A DNA stretch of 64,000 bases from Tubulanus polymorphus (Eukaryota; Nemertea; Palaeonemertea; Tubulaniformes; Tubulanidae): assembly GCF_964204645.1 (NCBI RefSeq), contig NC_134027.1, positions 3,088,485 through 3,152,484 of the forward strand, in the 5' to 3' direction. The first letter of the stretch is position 1. Each line of letters opens with the position of its first letter. Of this stretch, positions 1 to 12,200 are shown in pieces. The position numbers and the translations under genes were made by a program. The notes under the pieces are model-generated. The model made no database searches. It worked only from the letters and a program-made list of their open reading frames with translations, and had not been told where the DNA came from.

Positions 1-1
1 T

Positions 2-181
2 TGTTTTTCGTGTGGACCGCGGTTTGAAAATAAGGCAACCACTGGAGAAAATGATAACTCCGAAGAATTAAAGATGTTGGATATTTTTGGAGCCACCCCT
101 ATTGTGCAAATGCATGAAAAACCACAACTTAATTTTGACGACTCGAAACGACGATCACTCGTTCGAAGAAATATGTACTAA
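2..181 (+). CDS. 3' terminal exon of an unidentified protein (partial)
   Basis: The frame from base 2 is open for 59 codons and ends with TAA at 179-181. The readable peptide begins CFSCGPRFENK, contains LKMLDIFGATPIVQMHEK and ends SKRRSLVRRNMY. It has an acidic Glu/Asn stretch followed by a basic C-terminus, and looks like protein rather than chance: codon use is varied and there are no low-complexity runs. I do not recognise the family. The gene lies tail to tail with GEMIN2, with about 246 bp between the two stop codons. A possible AATAAA lies near 382 on this strand. It could also be a chance open stretch, since most of the gene is off the window. Confidence 0.45.
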   Translation, partial: CFSCGPRFENKATTGENDNSEELKMLDIFGATPIVQMHEKPQLNFDDSKRRSLVRRNMY

Positions 182-427
182 GCGACGACTTCCTCAGAGT
201 TCAAAGTTTGACCAGAAAACCTGTCGCTTCAAAGGACCGTTGAGGAATATCTATCAAAAACGAATTCTTAATTATATATAGGACTTTTATTAAAATGATA
301 CATTATTTACTCTTCAGTATAAATTTTTTTCGAAGTAAAACTCATAGAATTAAAATAATTCATCAAATGCTTCTCGTACGGAATAAAAACTTTTTCAAGT
401 AAAAGAATCAATAATTCCTAGATTCCA

Positions 428-2616
428 TCATCCTTTATCAGCTAAATCCATTTGATCAAAATACCTTGCCACTAAACATACAAGTAAATTCAGGTGTACT
501 AATTTGGGATCTTCTGGACCAGACTGAAAATAGACAAAATACCAGTTTATTGCATCAACCACAATCAATATATCAAAGGCTTTTGCAGAAAAGCAAATGA
601 GCGATAACTTACCAATGCTGTTCTTAAATGAGCACACATCCTGGCTAAACTACGTATGATAGAACAAGCCTCAGGGATTAATGGCTTTTCTAGACTTGCT
701 AATAATGCATAGAACCATCGACCCTAAATACAGTGCAATAAGAGACATCTAACAACAATATTCTAAATGCAATGAATAAAAATAAAGTCCTTTAAATCAG
801 TTTTGGCTTTGATATATTGAAATCTTTATCTTACATACAAACAAATTTTGTTCATAGTCAAAGTCAGTTAAATCCAAGATAAGCAAAGTCATCCCCTTGC
901 TTAAGTCTTTGATTTAAAAAAAAACACAATTTGCATTCCGAATTCAATTTCCTAAGTGTAAGTCAATGACATACCAGTTATGATGGTCCCAGCAAAGACG
1001 ACTTAATCAAATTTGAAAGAATAATACCTGTTGCTCAGTGAATCCTGTAGCTTCTAACCACTTAAGATGATACTCCAGAACTCGCAGTACTGTAGGCTGA
1101 AATCAAATCATATAGGTTTAAAGCCTTCAAAAAATAGAATGTGACATCTTAGGTGAATTTTAGTAAACCACCAGTACCTGATTCATAGCAGCTACTATAC
1201 TCATCAGTGGAGGGGTACCATCTGCTAGTTGTGCAGAAGATTGTGGACTTTCATTTACAAGATTGGTTCCATTTTTAACAATAAGTCGTCCAAAACATAA
1301 ACGACACCATTCTTCGGCATTCTCTTTATGAGGCTATGAATAAATGAATGAACTGATACAATGTTTTAGGAATATACCGGTAATTACAGCCTTTGGAACT
1401 AAAAGAAGAGTGTTCAATTCCCATGATTTTTTTAGACACTAAAAAGGTTGAATTAAATCAATTATGTTCTTACTCATTTTAATCTCTTTTACTAAGTATC
1501 ATTTTATCATAACTAGTGAAACAAACTGGTCTCGTGAACGCAACCATATTTACTGATATCTCAATAACTTGTGATGTTTACTGCGTCAAGTTTGATACAG
1601 CAATCATCTCAAGTTGATGAAATGCATTTTGTCAAACATGCCTTTGACCTGTTTATTGTGAGTCTATAGACAGAGAAGACACTTCAGGATTCGCATTAGA
1701 CACAGGTTTCATCTGAAATACACAACCACTGTGACATATATAGATACACATCTATATATGAATAGTCAAATGTACTTCTTTTTTTTCTTGAGAAAAAGAT
1801 GAAAAATGTCATTCCAATCATTTATCAACATCCAGTGGCAAAGTTATTGTTTGATTGATATGATAGAGCCTTATTGTTTCAGGTAGACCTTACCAAATTC
1901 TTATTAGGCTTGACATTCTTATTGGTGGCTTTAAAATGAACTATCATCTGAAAAAGGAATAAAAATGGATCAATGAAGCGCCGAGTTCAATCTTGATATT
2001 TCTCATCACCACAGTAACTGACCTGTCGTATATTAGAGAAGTCAGCTGTTTGTTGATGTTGCCATAAAAGAGAGGGTGCAAACCCTTGGGGAGGAGCTGG
2101 ACAATCATTCACCTTAAAAAAACCAGCAGCAAATAAATGAAAGGAGGCTTAAAATCTAGAGGAAAATGAACTAAATATTGACTGATTTTTTGTATCGATG
2201 CACATGCCATCTAGCGGGACCAGCTGGTAGTATGGGATCCTCATTTAAATCGATACCTTTGGTATTGTGATTGTTGGCTTCTTGAGACTGGCAGGATCTA
2301 CACGGGCCACTACGACTCCAGGTATAGATTGAGCTTCTAATCTGAAAAATTATTTTTACACAATGATTAATCAACGAACCCGAATGAAAAAAGACAAAAA
2401 AGTGGCTGTTTTTAACCACCATTCATTGTTTTAGTTTTTGAAGACTTACAAAACTCGTTTCAAATATTGTTGTCCACTTGTAGGTGGAATATCCAAATCA
2501 TAATCTTCGTCATCATCAGCGGGTTCAATGGGAAAAGCGGCTCGTCCCAATAAACTCGAGCTGTCATCGATGTCAGACATATTCCCTGCGTAAGTCCGAG
2601 CCCGCCGGTTACACAT
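428..2616 (-). CDS. GEMIN2: Gemin2 (SMN-complex / survival motor neuron interacting protein 1)
   Basis: Gemin2 binds SMN and cradles the Sm-protein pentamer during snRNP assembly in the cytoplasm. Seven coding exons on the minus strand read in one frame: 2616/2580-2450, 2341-2257, about 2110-2023, 1947-1894, about 1334-1180, about 1098-1029 and about 724-609, with a last exon near 524-428. Diagnostic stretches are SGQQYLKRV then [13 protein letters not shown] (as in vertebrate QEYLRRV..VVVAQID), [46 protein letters not shown] and the C-terminal [19 protein letters not shown], which is nearly the vertebrate ending. The first in-frame ATG is at 2616, preceded by an in-frame stop; a second at 2580 (MSDIDDSSS) is equally plausible. 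An AATAAA lies on the minus strand near 287-292. It is divergent from TDRD12 with about 0.6 kb between starts. Identification is firm; exon edges are by eye. Confidence 0.9.
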
Positions 2617-3227
2617 ATCTCGAGGTTATGGCTAAAACTCGAATATGGAAATAGACGCATGGATAGGACCAATGATGAAATTAAATGCGGAATCGGATCT
2701 GATCGGCAAAGTGTCCGTCCATGTCCATCATGAAGTACATCATGATGGCTGGGAGCGCGTTGATCAATCGTTAACGTGAACGCAACCCTCGCGTGAATTT
2801 AACAGCTATCTACTTAATACACAATTAACAAGCAACATTTGCAAGTTCATCCAATTTACAATCGTATTGTCCAGTAATTATCAGTTGCCAATCGCCGAAA
2901 AAGCCATTTTTAGTTCTTAAATTTTGTTCTTTTTTTCAAATAAAAATTGACTTCTCTTCCTTCCCGGGCCGCGAATAAATACAAAATCAATTCAATAAGT
3001 CCGCAGTGATGATTCTGTTCAGGTGTCTCAAAATATGGTGCCCTGCTAATGATGTTGCCTGAAGTACAAGTAGGCCTGCTTAAACGAACGTGTTCTTTAT
3101 AGTGAAAAAAGCAGTTGACAATGACGTCCACCACATCATCTGATTGATAAGGCAAGACAGGAGGAAATTTTACGCACTTTTTTTGTTTCTTCCAATTTCA
3201 GGGTGTGTTCATAACTTCTAACTACTG
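2617..3227. promoter_or_regulatory. Putative bidirectional promoter between GEMIN2 and TDRD12
   Basis: These 611 bases separate the two divergent start codons and show no convincing coding exon. A splice-acceptor-like tract (TTCCAATTTCAG) ends at about 3201, just upstream of the TDRD12 ATG, so a 5' untranslated exon of TDRD12 probably lies here. No TATA box stands out. The promoter role is inferred from gene layout only. Confidence 0.35.
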
Positions 3228-6200
3228 ATGGAGCTTTGCATTTTAGAGGTAAAGTGTTAGATTATACCTCATTAAGCCTATTGATTTGACTGTAATACAA
3301 TCTTTTATTGAACGCTATTGATTGGAATACAGGTTATAGATGCCGGGCATTTTGTCGCTCGTGAACACGGAGTTCGACGTTTTGAAGAAGTATTTCGTGA
3401 AGTGAACGACTATTTCAATGAGTTTGGATGTGTTTCTGATTGGATAAAAGATCCGCTTCCTGACACGGTAAAATAGAAATTTATTAATATATTTACTTCC
3501 CCGAAAACTGAAGCCTTGCTCCACTTACAATTCTGTATTTCTGGATACTATGAAAATAAATCTTGATTAAGATTTTAATTCTATCTTTATAATAAAGAGC
3601 ATTCTGTCTTTGAAATTACTCAAATTGGTATTTTAATAGATCTATATAGGAAGGTGTGATGATAAGAAATGGTACCGTGTAATTATAGAAAACACTTTGC
3701 AGTCTAGATATGGTCCTACTGCGAAGTAAGTCAACACTGAGTGAAAACAGATTTCAAAATGTTTCCGGTAGAAGCTGTGTTTAAAGTTTTCCTTATTTTC
3801 AGTTGCTTGTTGATAGACAGTAAAAAGTATGCGACAATATCATTGAAGTGGCTGCGTCTTTGTCCGCCGAAGTTTGCCAAATTTCCAAAGCAGGCTAAAG
3901 ATTATAAGTTATACGGTATACAACCAGTTACCTTGAAAACATCGCCAATAGATTTTATGACGACTATGGCGTAAGTTTTACCTGATTATGGAACAGCATT
4001 CTGTATTTAACTGTAATGATTTGACCCTTTATATACATAATATTGTAGAGAGGTCTCTTGAAGATAGCTTTGAACATTTTGGTTCCAAGGAAGTGTTTGT
4101 AAGGTGTTGCTGTATTATTAGTCACTCCACTGTTTCATTTCAGGCCATGTGAGAGATTTGATCAACACGCAACTTTGAAGGTGAAAGACTTCCTGAATAA
4201 CAAACTTATCACTGCGGAAATTATTCCGCAGGAAACGGATTCTGATGTCACTTACATTCGCCTTTACGCAGAAGATGAGACTGGTCGTAAAGAGTGTTTG
4301 AACGAGTATCTTGTTGAGAAGGATATGGCAATATATCGTTCATCTCCTCACAAACCGAAACCACCTCTTGCCGGTCAGTATCCAGGAATCATACGGATCA
4401 GGGAATTGCGGATTTATTTTTCAATACAGGGTAAAGTCAGGGAATTTGAATATTTGTATCTTATTCTTACTGGCTGCGAGAGGCATTAAAAACCTCTTGA
4501 AAAGAAACAGGCCCCCACAGGATATTTTTCAGGAATTTTTCATCAAGGGTCAGGGAGGTATCAGGAAATTTTTGGATTCCCTGATCTGTGAGAACTCATT
4601 TTCGTCATCTATCTCCTCTGTTATAAACTACTGCTGTTATTATATTTATAACCGTTGATTCTCATGTTAATAACATTGTTTTCATAGATTCCAAACCAGT
4701 CATACAAGAGAATCGCGTTGAAGCGCCACCTGCGGTTGGTGATAGTCGAATAATTCATCGTCGACGTAATACACCTCGATCATCACAGAATCCGAGTCGT
4801 GATGTGAGTGATGATGAATCGGAAACTAGTCATCGTCGTAAAGAGGATAAAACTCACAGCACTTCAAACGCCTCCGCAGTGATGCAAAATAATCAGACAT
4901 ATGTTATACCGAGGATGGCATTATTGCATGCATTTAATAAGCGACATTGCTCACCTATTGCTGAAAAACCGACCAGTATTAATAACTCAGTTTCTAGTAA
5001 AACTACAGAATCGTCGCTTTCATTCAAACAAACTATTGAAACTCCACGTGTACAGTCGCAACCGACTTCATTGCAGAAAAGTGTCATTACTGCTGATAAT
5101 AGTGTAAACAGTTCATTGGTAACTCGTCAAAATCAAGCTGACCTACAAACAACGAGGGCTATCGGTTCGGGGAATGATTCTTCATCAAAAATTAATTCGC
5201 AGGCCATGAATTTTCTGGAAAGAATCCGAAAAAATTCGCCAGTTGTAGCTAATTCGATGTCGAAATCTCTCGAAGTCAAAACTGCAAGAAATACTGAGCA
5301 AACTGTTAAACTTGCGACAACCGTGATTAATGATGATGTCTGCGCACAAAATTTAGATGCAAACCTTAATGTCAATACATCGCAAACTAGAGCTCGTTTA
5401 CCGTTGCATTCTGATTCACTAGGCAAACCAAATAAACCAGCGTTCAAGTCAATTCTGAAAAAAGAGAATACCGGTAGTAATTCATCTGGACTCAGGTAGA
5501 ATATTTTCTGTTTGTACATAATTCTCAACCGATATTATTAAGATTAAAAGATTGGAACGAAAATTTTACTGGATTGTAGAGTGAAGATGAAAACACCAGA
5601 TGTTAGCTCTGATGATGAAGACTATAACGTTCACCACACTCAATATCATGGTGATATGTAAGTTTATCATGTACTTAATATTTGGTAAACATTTGGTGAA
5701 AGAATTCTGGAATGAATACAAGAATATTTTAACTAAATGTAATTTTAGGATATTTCATGTCCTTCGCGTATGTTTCTTTTTTTAGTTTGTTACGAAAACT
5801 GTCTCATGATGTTTATAAACGGAAGTATGTGGCAAGTGTACAGCAACATTGTTTAGTAAGTTTTTGCATGATAATTCAGATGCCTTAATCGCAATCAATA
5901 TCAAACAAGGGTTGATTTGACAGTTTTGTTTCCCATTTGTTACAAGGATTTCGTCGGTTCGCAACCGACCGCACGTGAGGATGAGATCTTTATAGTCGGG
6001 GAGAGTATTCCCAACCCGTTCAATGCTCTTGAGAAATCTCCAGTTGGCGAATGTATAAAAAAGGTATAATCGTAATTTATGAAACGACGAATGAACACTT
6101 AAAAGGTAGCAACGTATGATGATTCATTGATATATGGATTTTAGGCTATGTTCGATCGCGCATTCGATGCCCCAATGAAGATACAAGCGTACACTTGGCC

Positions 6201-9200
6201 CGCGATTCTTCGCGGTAGCCACGTGGTTGGCATAGCTCCTTCCGGTACTGGAAAAACGCTTGCGTACTTAGTACCATTACTGTCTCAGCTGATTCAGAAG
6301 AGTTTGTATGAGCAACTACCAGAAGGAAAATGGGTAAGTTACCGAAATAGAAATGTAAAGCGAATAGAAAACTAACTGATCGGTTATTACAATACAATTA
6401 TTATAATTTCATACTGAATAAAACGATTTATCCTGATCCCCAGGACCTTGTTCCACAGTCGTGAGTTAAGATTTGACCCTGAGTAAAACATTGAAAACGA
6501 ACTAATTTTAACTCAGAGTTAACTCTGATCCACTGAATATCCCTTAAAACCGATTATATGTATCTACGTATTTCAGCCTAAAGCTATTATTCTGAGTCCG
6601 TCTTATAAGAATTGCTGGAACATATCGGATGTCATAAATTCATTGGTCGGAGCACATCCTGCTGTAAAAGCATTGGTCATACATGCAGTAGATTGTGAGG
6701 AGTCTCAGCAGGTGAGTAACTCCACTGATACATCGTCGTCCACAAAACCATCTTTATTCTATAATTTCTTCGATTTATTTATTTTTAGATCAAATTGATC
6801 AACGGTTGTGATTTGTTAGTGGCGACTCCTCACTGTTTGTTGAGAATGTTATCCAATCAGTTTATGGATCTGTCTCGGTTGTGTCACCTGGTATTGGACG
6901 ACGCGCACGTACTAACCGAACAATTTACCGATCAGATACGGGAGATAATGACGTTGTATCGGTTTGCAGTGCAGGATTTCAATACTCGTCCGACCCCTAT
7001 GCAAAAACTAATGTTCGCATCTCAATGGACGCGTGGAATTAACTCGTTCATGGAAGCCTACATGAATGATCCGATTGTCTATATCACATCTCAGTTTGAA
7101 ATGTCTGTGTACGGAAATGTGAAACCGGTACGTTTGATATGTTTATGTTTATTTTGTTAAATAACGAAATTTACAATACCCTGTCGCCGGGACATTAAAG
7201 ATAAAGAGTGCAGTGTCTCCTGTATGTATATGTGAAGCATTGGTCTTTGGCTGCTCTAATAATGTTGAGAAGTCTCTTATACCACAGAAATTTCAAAAAA
7301 CTGTATTCAAAAGATCTACCTCATATTTCGATGAAAAAAGTAATGTCAAGAAAAATGTATGTAGACTTCTGCAAGATGATTGACGATCTTGGATACCAGT
7401 AGATCGGATGTGCTTCTGAGCCATAGTAATTGAAAAAACTCTATATTTTGTCAATACTTAATTCTTTAAAGCTTGCGATATCATTTTCTCCGTGTAGGTT
7501 TTGCACCAGTGCGACGATGCTCACTTGAACACAACGATTCTAGATATCTTGAATAATCTGGATGATGAAACGAAAGTCGTAGCGTTAACTAAAGAACAGA
7601 AACAAGCAGAACAAATTTACAAGGTTCGAGTACCCGATAATTTCGATAATATGTTTGAAATATGTTGTGAATATGGCGTCTATTTGTTCTTCATCCACAG
7701 TTGTTGATGGCTCAAAGTAGATATGCATTGTTGTGTACACACACAATGGTAACGTCTGATGTTTGTGAAATGATTCGTAGATGGAAACAAGCCAATAATT
7801 CGCAATCTCGTCCTGTTCTTAGTGAGTCATTTCTTCGTTATTATTGGTAACTGATGATTCCCAGTTGAATGTTTACAACGTGTGGATTTGATTTACAGTC
7901 ATGACTGATGGTTGTGTGCCAGAAATTCAACTAAAGGATGCAAACTGCATAGTGCATTGCGACTTACCAACAGAGAGTAAAACCAAATTTGGACGTCGGC
8001 TCGGATTAATGTCAGACTATTTCAAACCTGGGGTAACTTTACGCGGTGCTATTCATTTTCAGTTGTTAAATGATTCAGTATTATACATGGTTTATATGTT
8101 TGTTTCAGTCACCGATTTGTACACAGCATATAATAGTGACTGAGAAATGCGGGCGTCAGGTTGACACGTTGGTTAGATATTTAAAACGTGTTGGTGAGGA
8201 ACCAACAAAAAAACTCCTAAAATTGTCTCATGACTGGATTTGGGTAAATATTCGTTCTAACGTCAAATATGCTTAGAATAGTTCATTTTACTGATATATT
8301 TAACTTTGAATTCATATCGTCTATTCTCACTTTCAGAAAAAGGAGGAAAATAAATCCGAACAATTGTTGTGCCATTATCTGAAAGCATTTGGAGCATGCC
8401 GCGATATAAACAGTTGTAAATACCGTCATGTTCTGGCACCATCTGATGTTCAAGTGCTCCCTACATCTGGAGAAGTGAAGGTATCATTGTCTAAAGTTTA
8501 TTACATATAATGATTATTTCATGATAAGATTACTTTGTTTATGCCAGCAGTATGAGTCAAGGCTTAGATCTAAGACCTTTTTCATCTGAATTTGAGTTCC
8601 TGAATTTGTTCAAACATTTGTATTTTCATATTCAACCAGGTTTTGATAATAAATGTAAAGAATGCCTCGCAGTATTATGTAAGATTACTTGAACACCGCC
8701 GTGGTAATGAGGTTCTCAATCACTTTGGTTCTGAATACGTCAACATTGTGCTGAGGATTGCTGAATATTATGGAGATCCATCAAATCAACATAGTCTCAG
8801 TAAGATTTCAGTCAATCTCAACGTTTAACATAATTATGCATGTATTTCAAGAGAATTGGTAATGAAATGTAAGCATTGATTTCATACAGATGTTCCGGCT
8901 GAAGGTGATATGTGCGTTGTTGAAGATAACATTGGAACATTTCATCGAGCAAAAATTATGAAATTGTATGAAAAGGAAGGTGTAGTTGAAACTGTGCAGG
9001 TATGTATGGGTATCATAGATTCAGATGCCCTTCAACAAAGATTTTTTTTATTTATTGGAGTGTCATAATGGGGCTGCTGTCCCTAACACTTAATCCTGAG
9101 ATCTATTGTAAGGGGACATGAATAAGGAGCAGCATTTCTTTATATGACACCAGTATAGATTTTATATTATGCACACAGTTTGTGGTTTTAATGCTTACAC

Positions 9201-12200
9201 TTATTCATGTTACTATTTCACAGGTATTCTACATTGATGATGGCACTGAAAAAACAGTCAAAACAAGCAACTTATACAAACTTCCAGCCGATCTTTTAGA
9301 ATTACCAGCACAAGCTGTAGAAGTATATGTATGTCGAGTGAAACCTGTTGACAAGGACATAGATTGGACGCCAAAGGTGCAACATATTTCTCATTAGTTC
9401 CCTATTCCTTATATTTCATTGGATATCTTATAATAAATGAAAATGCGATTGTGATTTTATTCAGGTTAGCACATTCGTTCATGCATTGGCTTTCGGAAAG
9501 GAAATAGATGGTAAAGTCGTTTTAAGGTAGTTATTAAAAGGTGCAAGTGGTTAAAATATTCTGCGAGGAAACATGAAATAATATTTGATTTCTCTTTTTC
9601 AGTTTGGGCCATACTATGTGGCTCGATCCTATGGTTGAGCGAAGCAGATTAAAATCGATCAAATCGATTTCACATAATTTCAATATCCGTAATGAATTGC
9701 TACAAAACAATTTTGCCGATGACAATCCTACAGTAAGGATTGCACGATACAATTGAGTAGATGAAGATGTGACAAGAACAGTCAAAATATATTTCAATTA
9801 TTGATCATTTCAGCATATAAAATGTTTATACAAACTATGCGAGGGACGCGTTCGTATTCCAGTAGCTGATCGCCAACAAAGCAGGTGAGTACTTCATTTT
9901 AGGGTTTTTCTCAATATTTCAATGAGTAACTAAAGTATTCCTTTACTTCCTCTGAAGTTGATATAAGATTTTCTAAGTAGGCTGACCTAATCACTCTGTC
10001 ATGCGAATGCTTACTGAGTAACTAACTGTAAGGTTGTGTGTTACAGGTCACTGGGTACTCAGAGAAGGTTAGATACGGAGATATTACCACAATCAGTTGA
10101 TCGCCACATTGTTTATTTGAGTGCTGTAAATACACCAGAGTTTCTGTTTGTCCAAAAAGTGGATACTTTCAATCGGTAATTAGATAGGTTTTCGATGTCT
10201 GAAATTATGAAATCGTTTAACACTGTCATCATGAGCAGTTCACACATGACTTGATTAATATAAATATTCACTATTAAGGGTATCTAACTAACTCGAGTAA
10301 TGCAAAAGGTACCAGTCTGTAAACAATATGATGATTTTAGATTGGAAGCGATGATGCAAGAAATCAACTCTGACTCTGATCTGCCTGGTACTATTGAAAG
10401 ATCGCTTATATCAATGGATATGTTGTGTTTGGCGAAATTCTCAATAGATAACAGGTAAGTGTTGCTGGTGTAAATTTGTTCGAATGGCGAACTGATTGTT
10501 CCCAATCAGCAGTATATTGATTGAATTGAACAGGTGGTACCGTGCTCGAGTGATATGTGAACGAGATGGACTATATGAAGTTTTCTTCATTGATTACGGA
10601 GACAAGGAATTCGTAAAGTATGAGGATATTCTACATCTACCTGCCAAGTATACAATCCTGCCAATGCAAGCAATTGAATGCAAACTAGTCAGTGTTGATC
10701 CTAAAGGTATGTCTTGGTGTTCTGGTCTAGTCTTGCCTTGTAATGCTTGAATCTAAATTCCCTGTTATTGTATTTGCCAGGTGTGAAATGGGACGATGAA
10801 GTGGATGATATTATCTGGGAGTGGAGTCATGAAGTTGGGAATGATGATGAATTGATAAATATTGAAGTTTCTGCTGAGGTATCGATTTGTATCAGTGAAC
10901 TACATGTATTTTAAACTAGGCATTTTCATGATTCTGTTGTTTAACTTAAGATTTATTTTTCATAGTGTAAGATGCAAGATACATGTGAACCTCAGTACTC
11001 TGGTCATCACAAGTATGTGATTGATTTGTATGACTATGAAAGACAGCTATCTCGACACCTAGTGAAGACAGGATTCGCTGTAGCATCACTTGACACTGCT
11101 CTGGTAAATATTGGTATTTTAACAGTAAACATATTTTCCTTGGATCATTTTCCATATGGCTCACTAAATGTCACTTAATTCTACACATTTCCTCATTAAA
11201 GGAAATATTTCCCGAATCACTATTGAGATTAGAGGAGAACCATGAAGTAAAATCAATACCGTACCTATGCGCAAAATTAGTGAGAGAGGAGGTATTTATG
11301 TTAAATTTATAGATTTAGATAGTTCAACTTGCCTACATTGTTAAATGATCATAAAATGATAGATGTATAATATTTTTAGGTGAATTTGAATCAGCTTCAA
11401 ATTGCGATGGATATCAAGAGCCGAGTAGATGAATTGACTGAAGTCAGTAATGGAGGTGATATCATCTATTATCTGTCACAACTTGTACAGTATGTCGATG
11501 AAGGAGGAAGTGTTTTGGAATCTCTGTTAGAATCTCTAAATGCTCTTGTCAGAAACTCAGAAAGGTAATTTTTGCTTTACCAGACCTAACCACTCCGGTT
11601 CCTGGTCTTAAAGTTTTTGTCTGATAATTGTAGTTTGCTTGAAGAGGTTCACAGCCAAGGTGGAATTGGAGCCATTTGTCGCACATTTCATAAGGTACAA
11701 AATTTCTGCAATATTTTAGACTCCAAATTCCATATTATTATTCATCGGCCATTCACTGGCGATTTCATTTATAGACCAAGTCTGATGGAGTGAGGCAACT
11801 AATGTCGGAACTCTTCATAATTCTGGTTTCATCATGCGAGTATGTACTTACTTTATATTATGCCAAGTATTTGCGAATATTTTATATAAAACTATGTTTG
11901 TCAGCATCTAATCCTCATTTCAGAAATCTGAATCAAATTCATCAGTGTAATGGAATTCAAAGTTTATGTTTACAGCTTAGCCTTGCAGAGCATGACATGG
12001 TTTGTATCTTGGCATGTTAAATCATTGGGTGTAAAAGTCTTCCATTGATTTTTTGTATCAAAATATTATCTGCATATTTTTCAGACACGTGCAATGATGT
12101 TGAATGCTTTACAGTATTTGCAAGAGCAAGATGCTAGGTACATTTGCGCATGAATGAATACAAAGTTTTATCTTTTGCAATAAATGTACATGAATTAATG

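Noticed and set aside
4374..4658. Open frames across the TDRD12 intron 5 (CAGGGAATT-rich stretch)
   Set aside because: The donor at 4374 and acceptor at 4687 fit the conserved frame; the intervening sequence is repetitive and not conserved with TDRD12.
5133..5528. 131-codon minus-strand frame opposite the TDRD12 linker
   Set aside because: The plus-strand frame is continuous with flanking exons and splice sites; the opposite frame is a shadow of its Ser/Asn-rich sequence.
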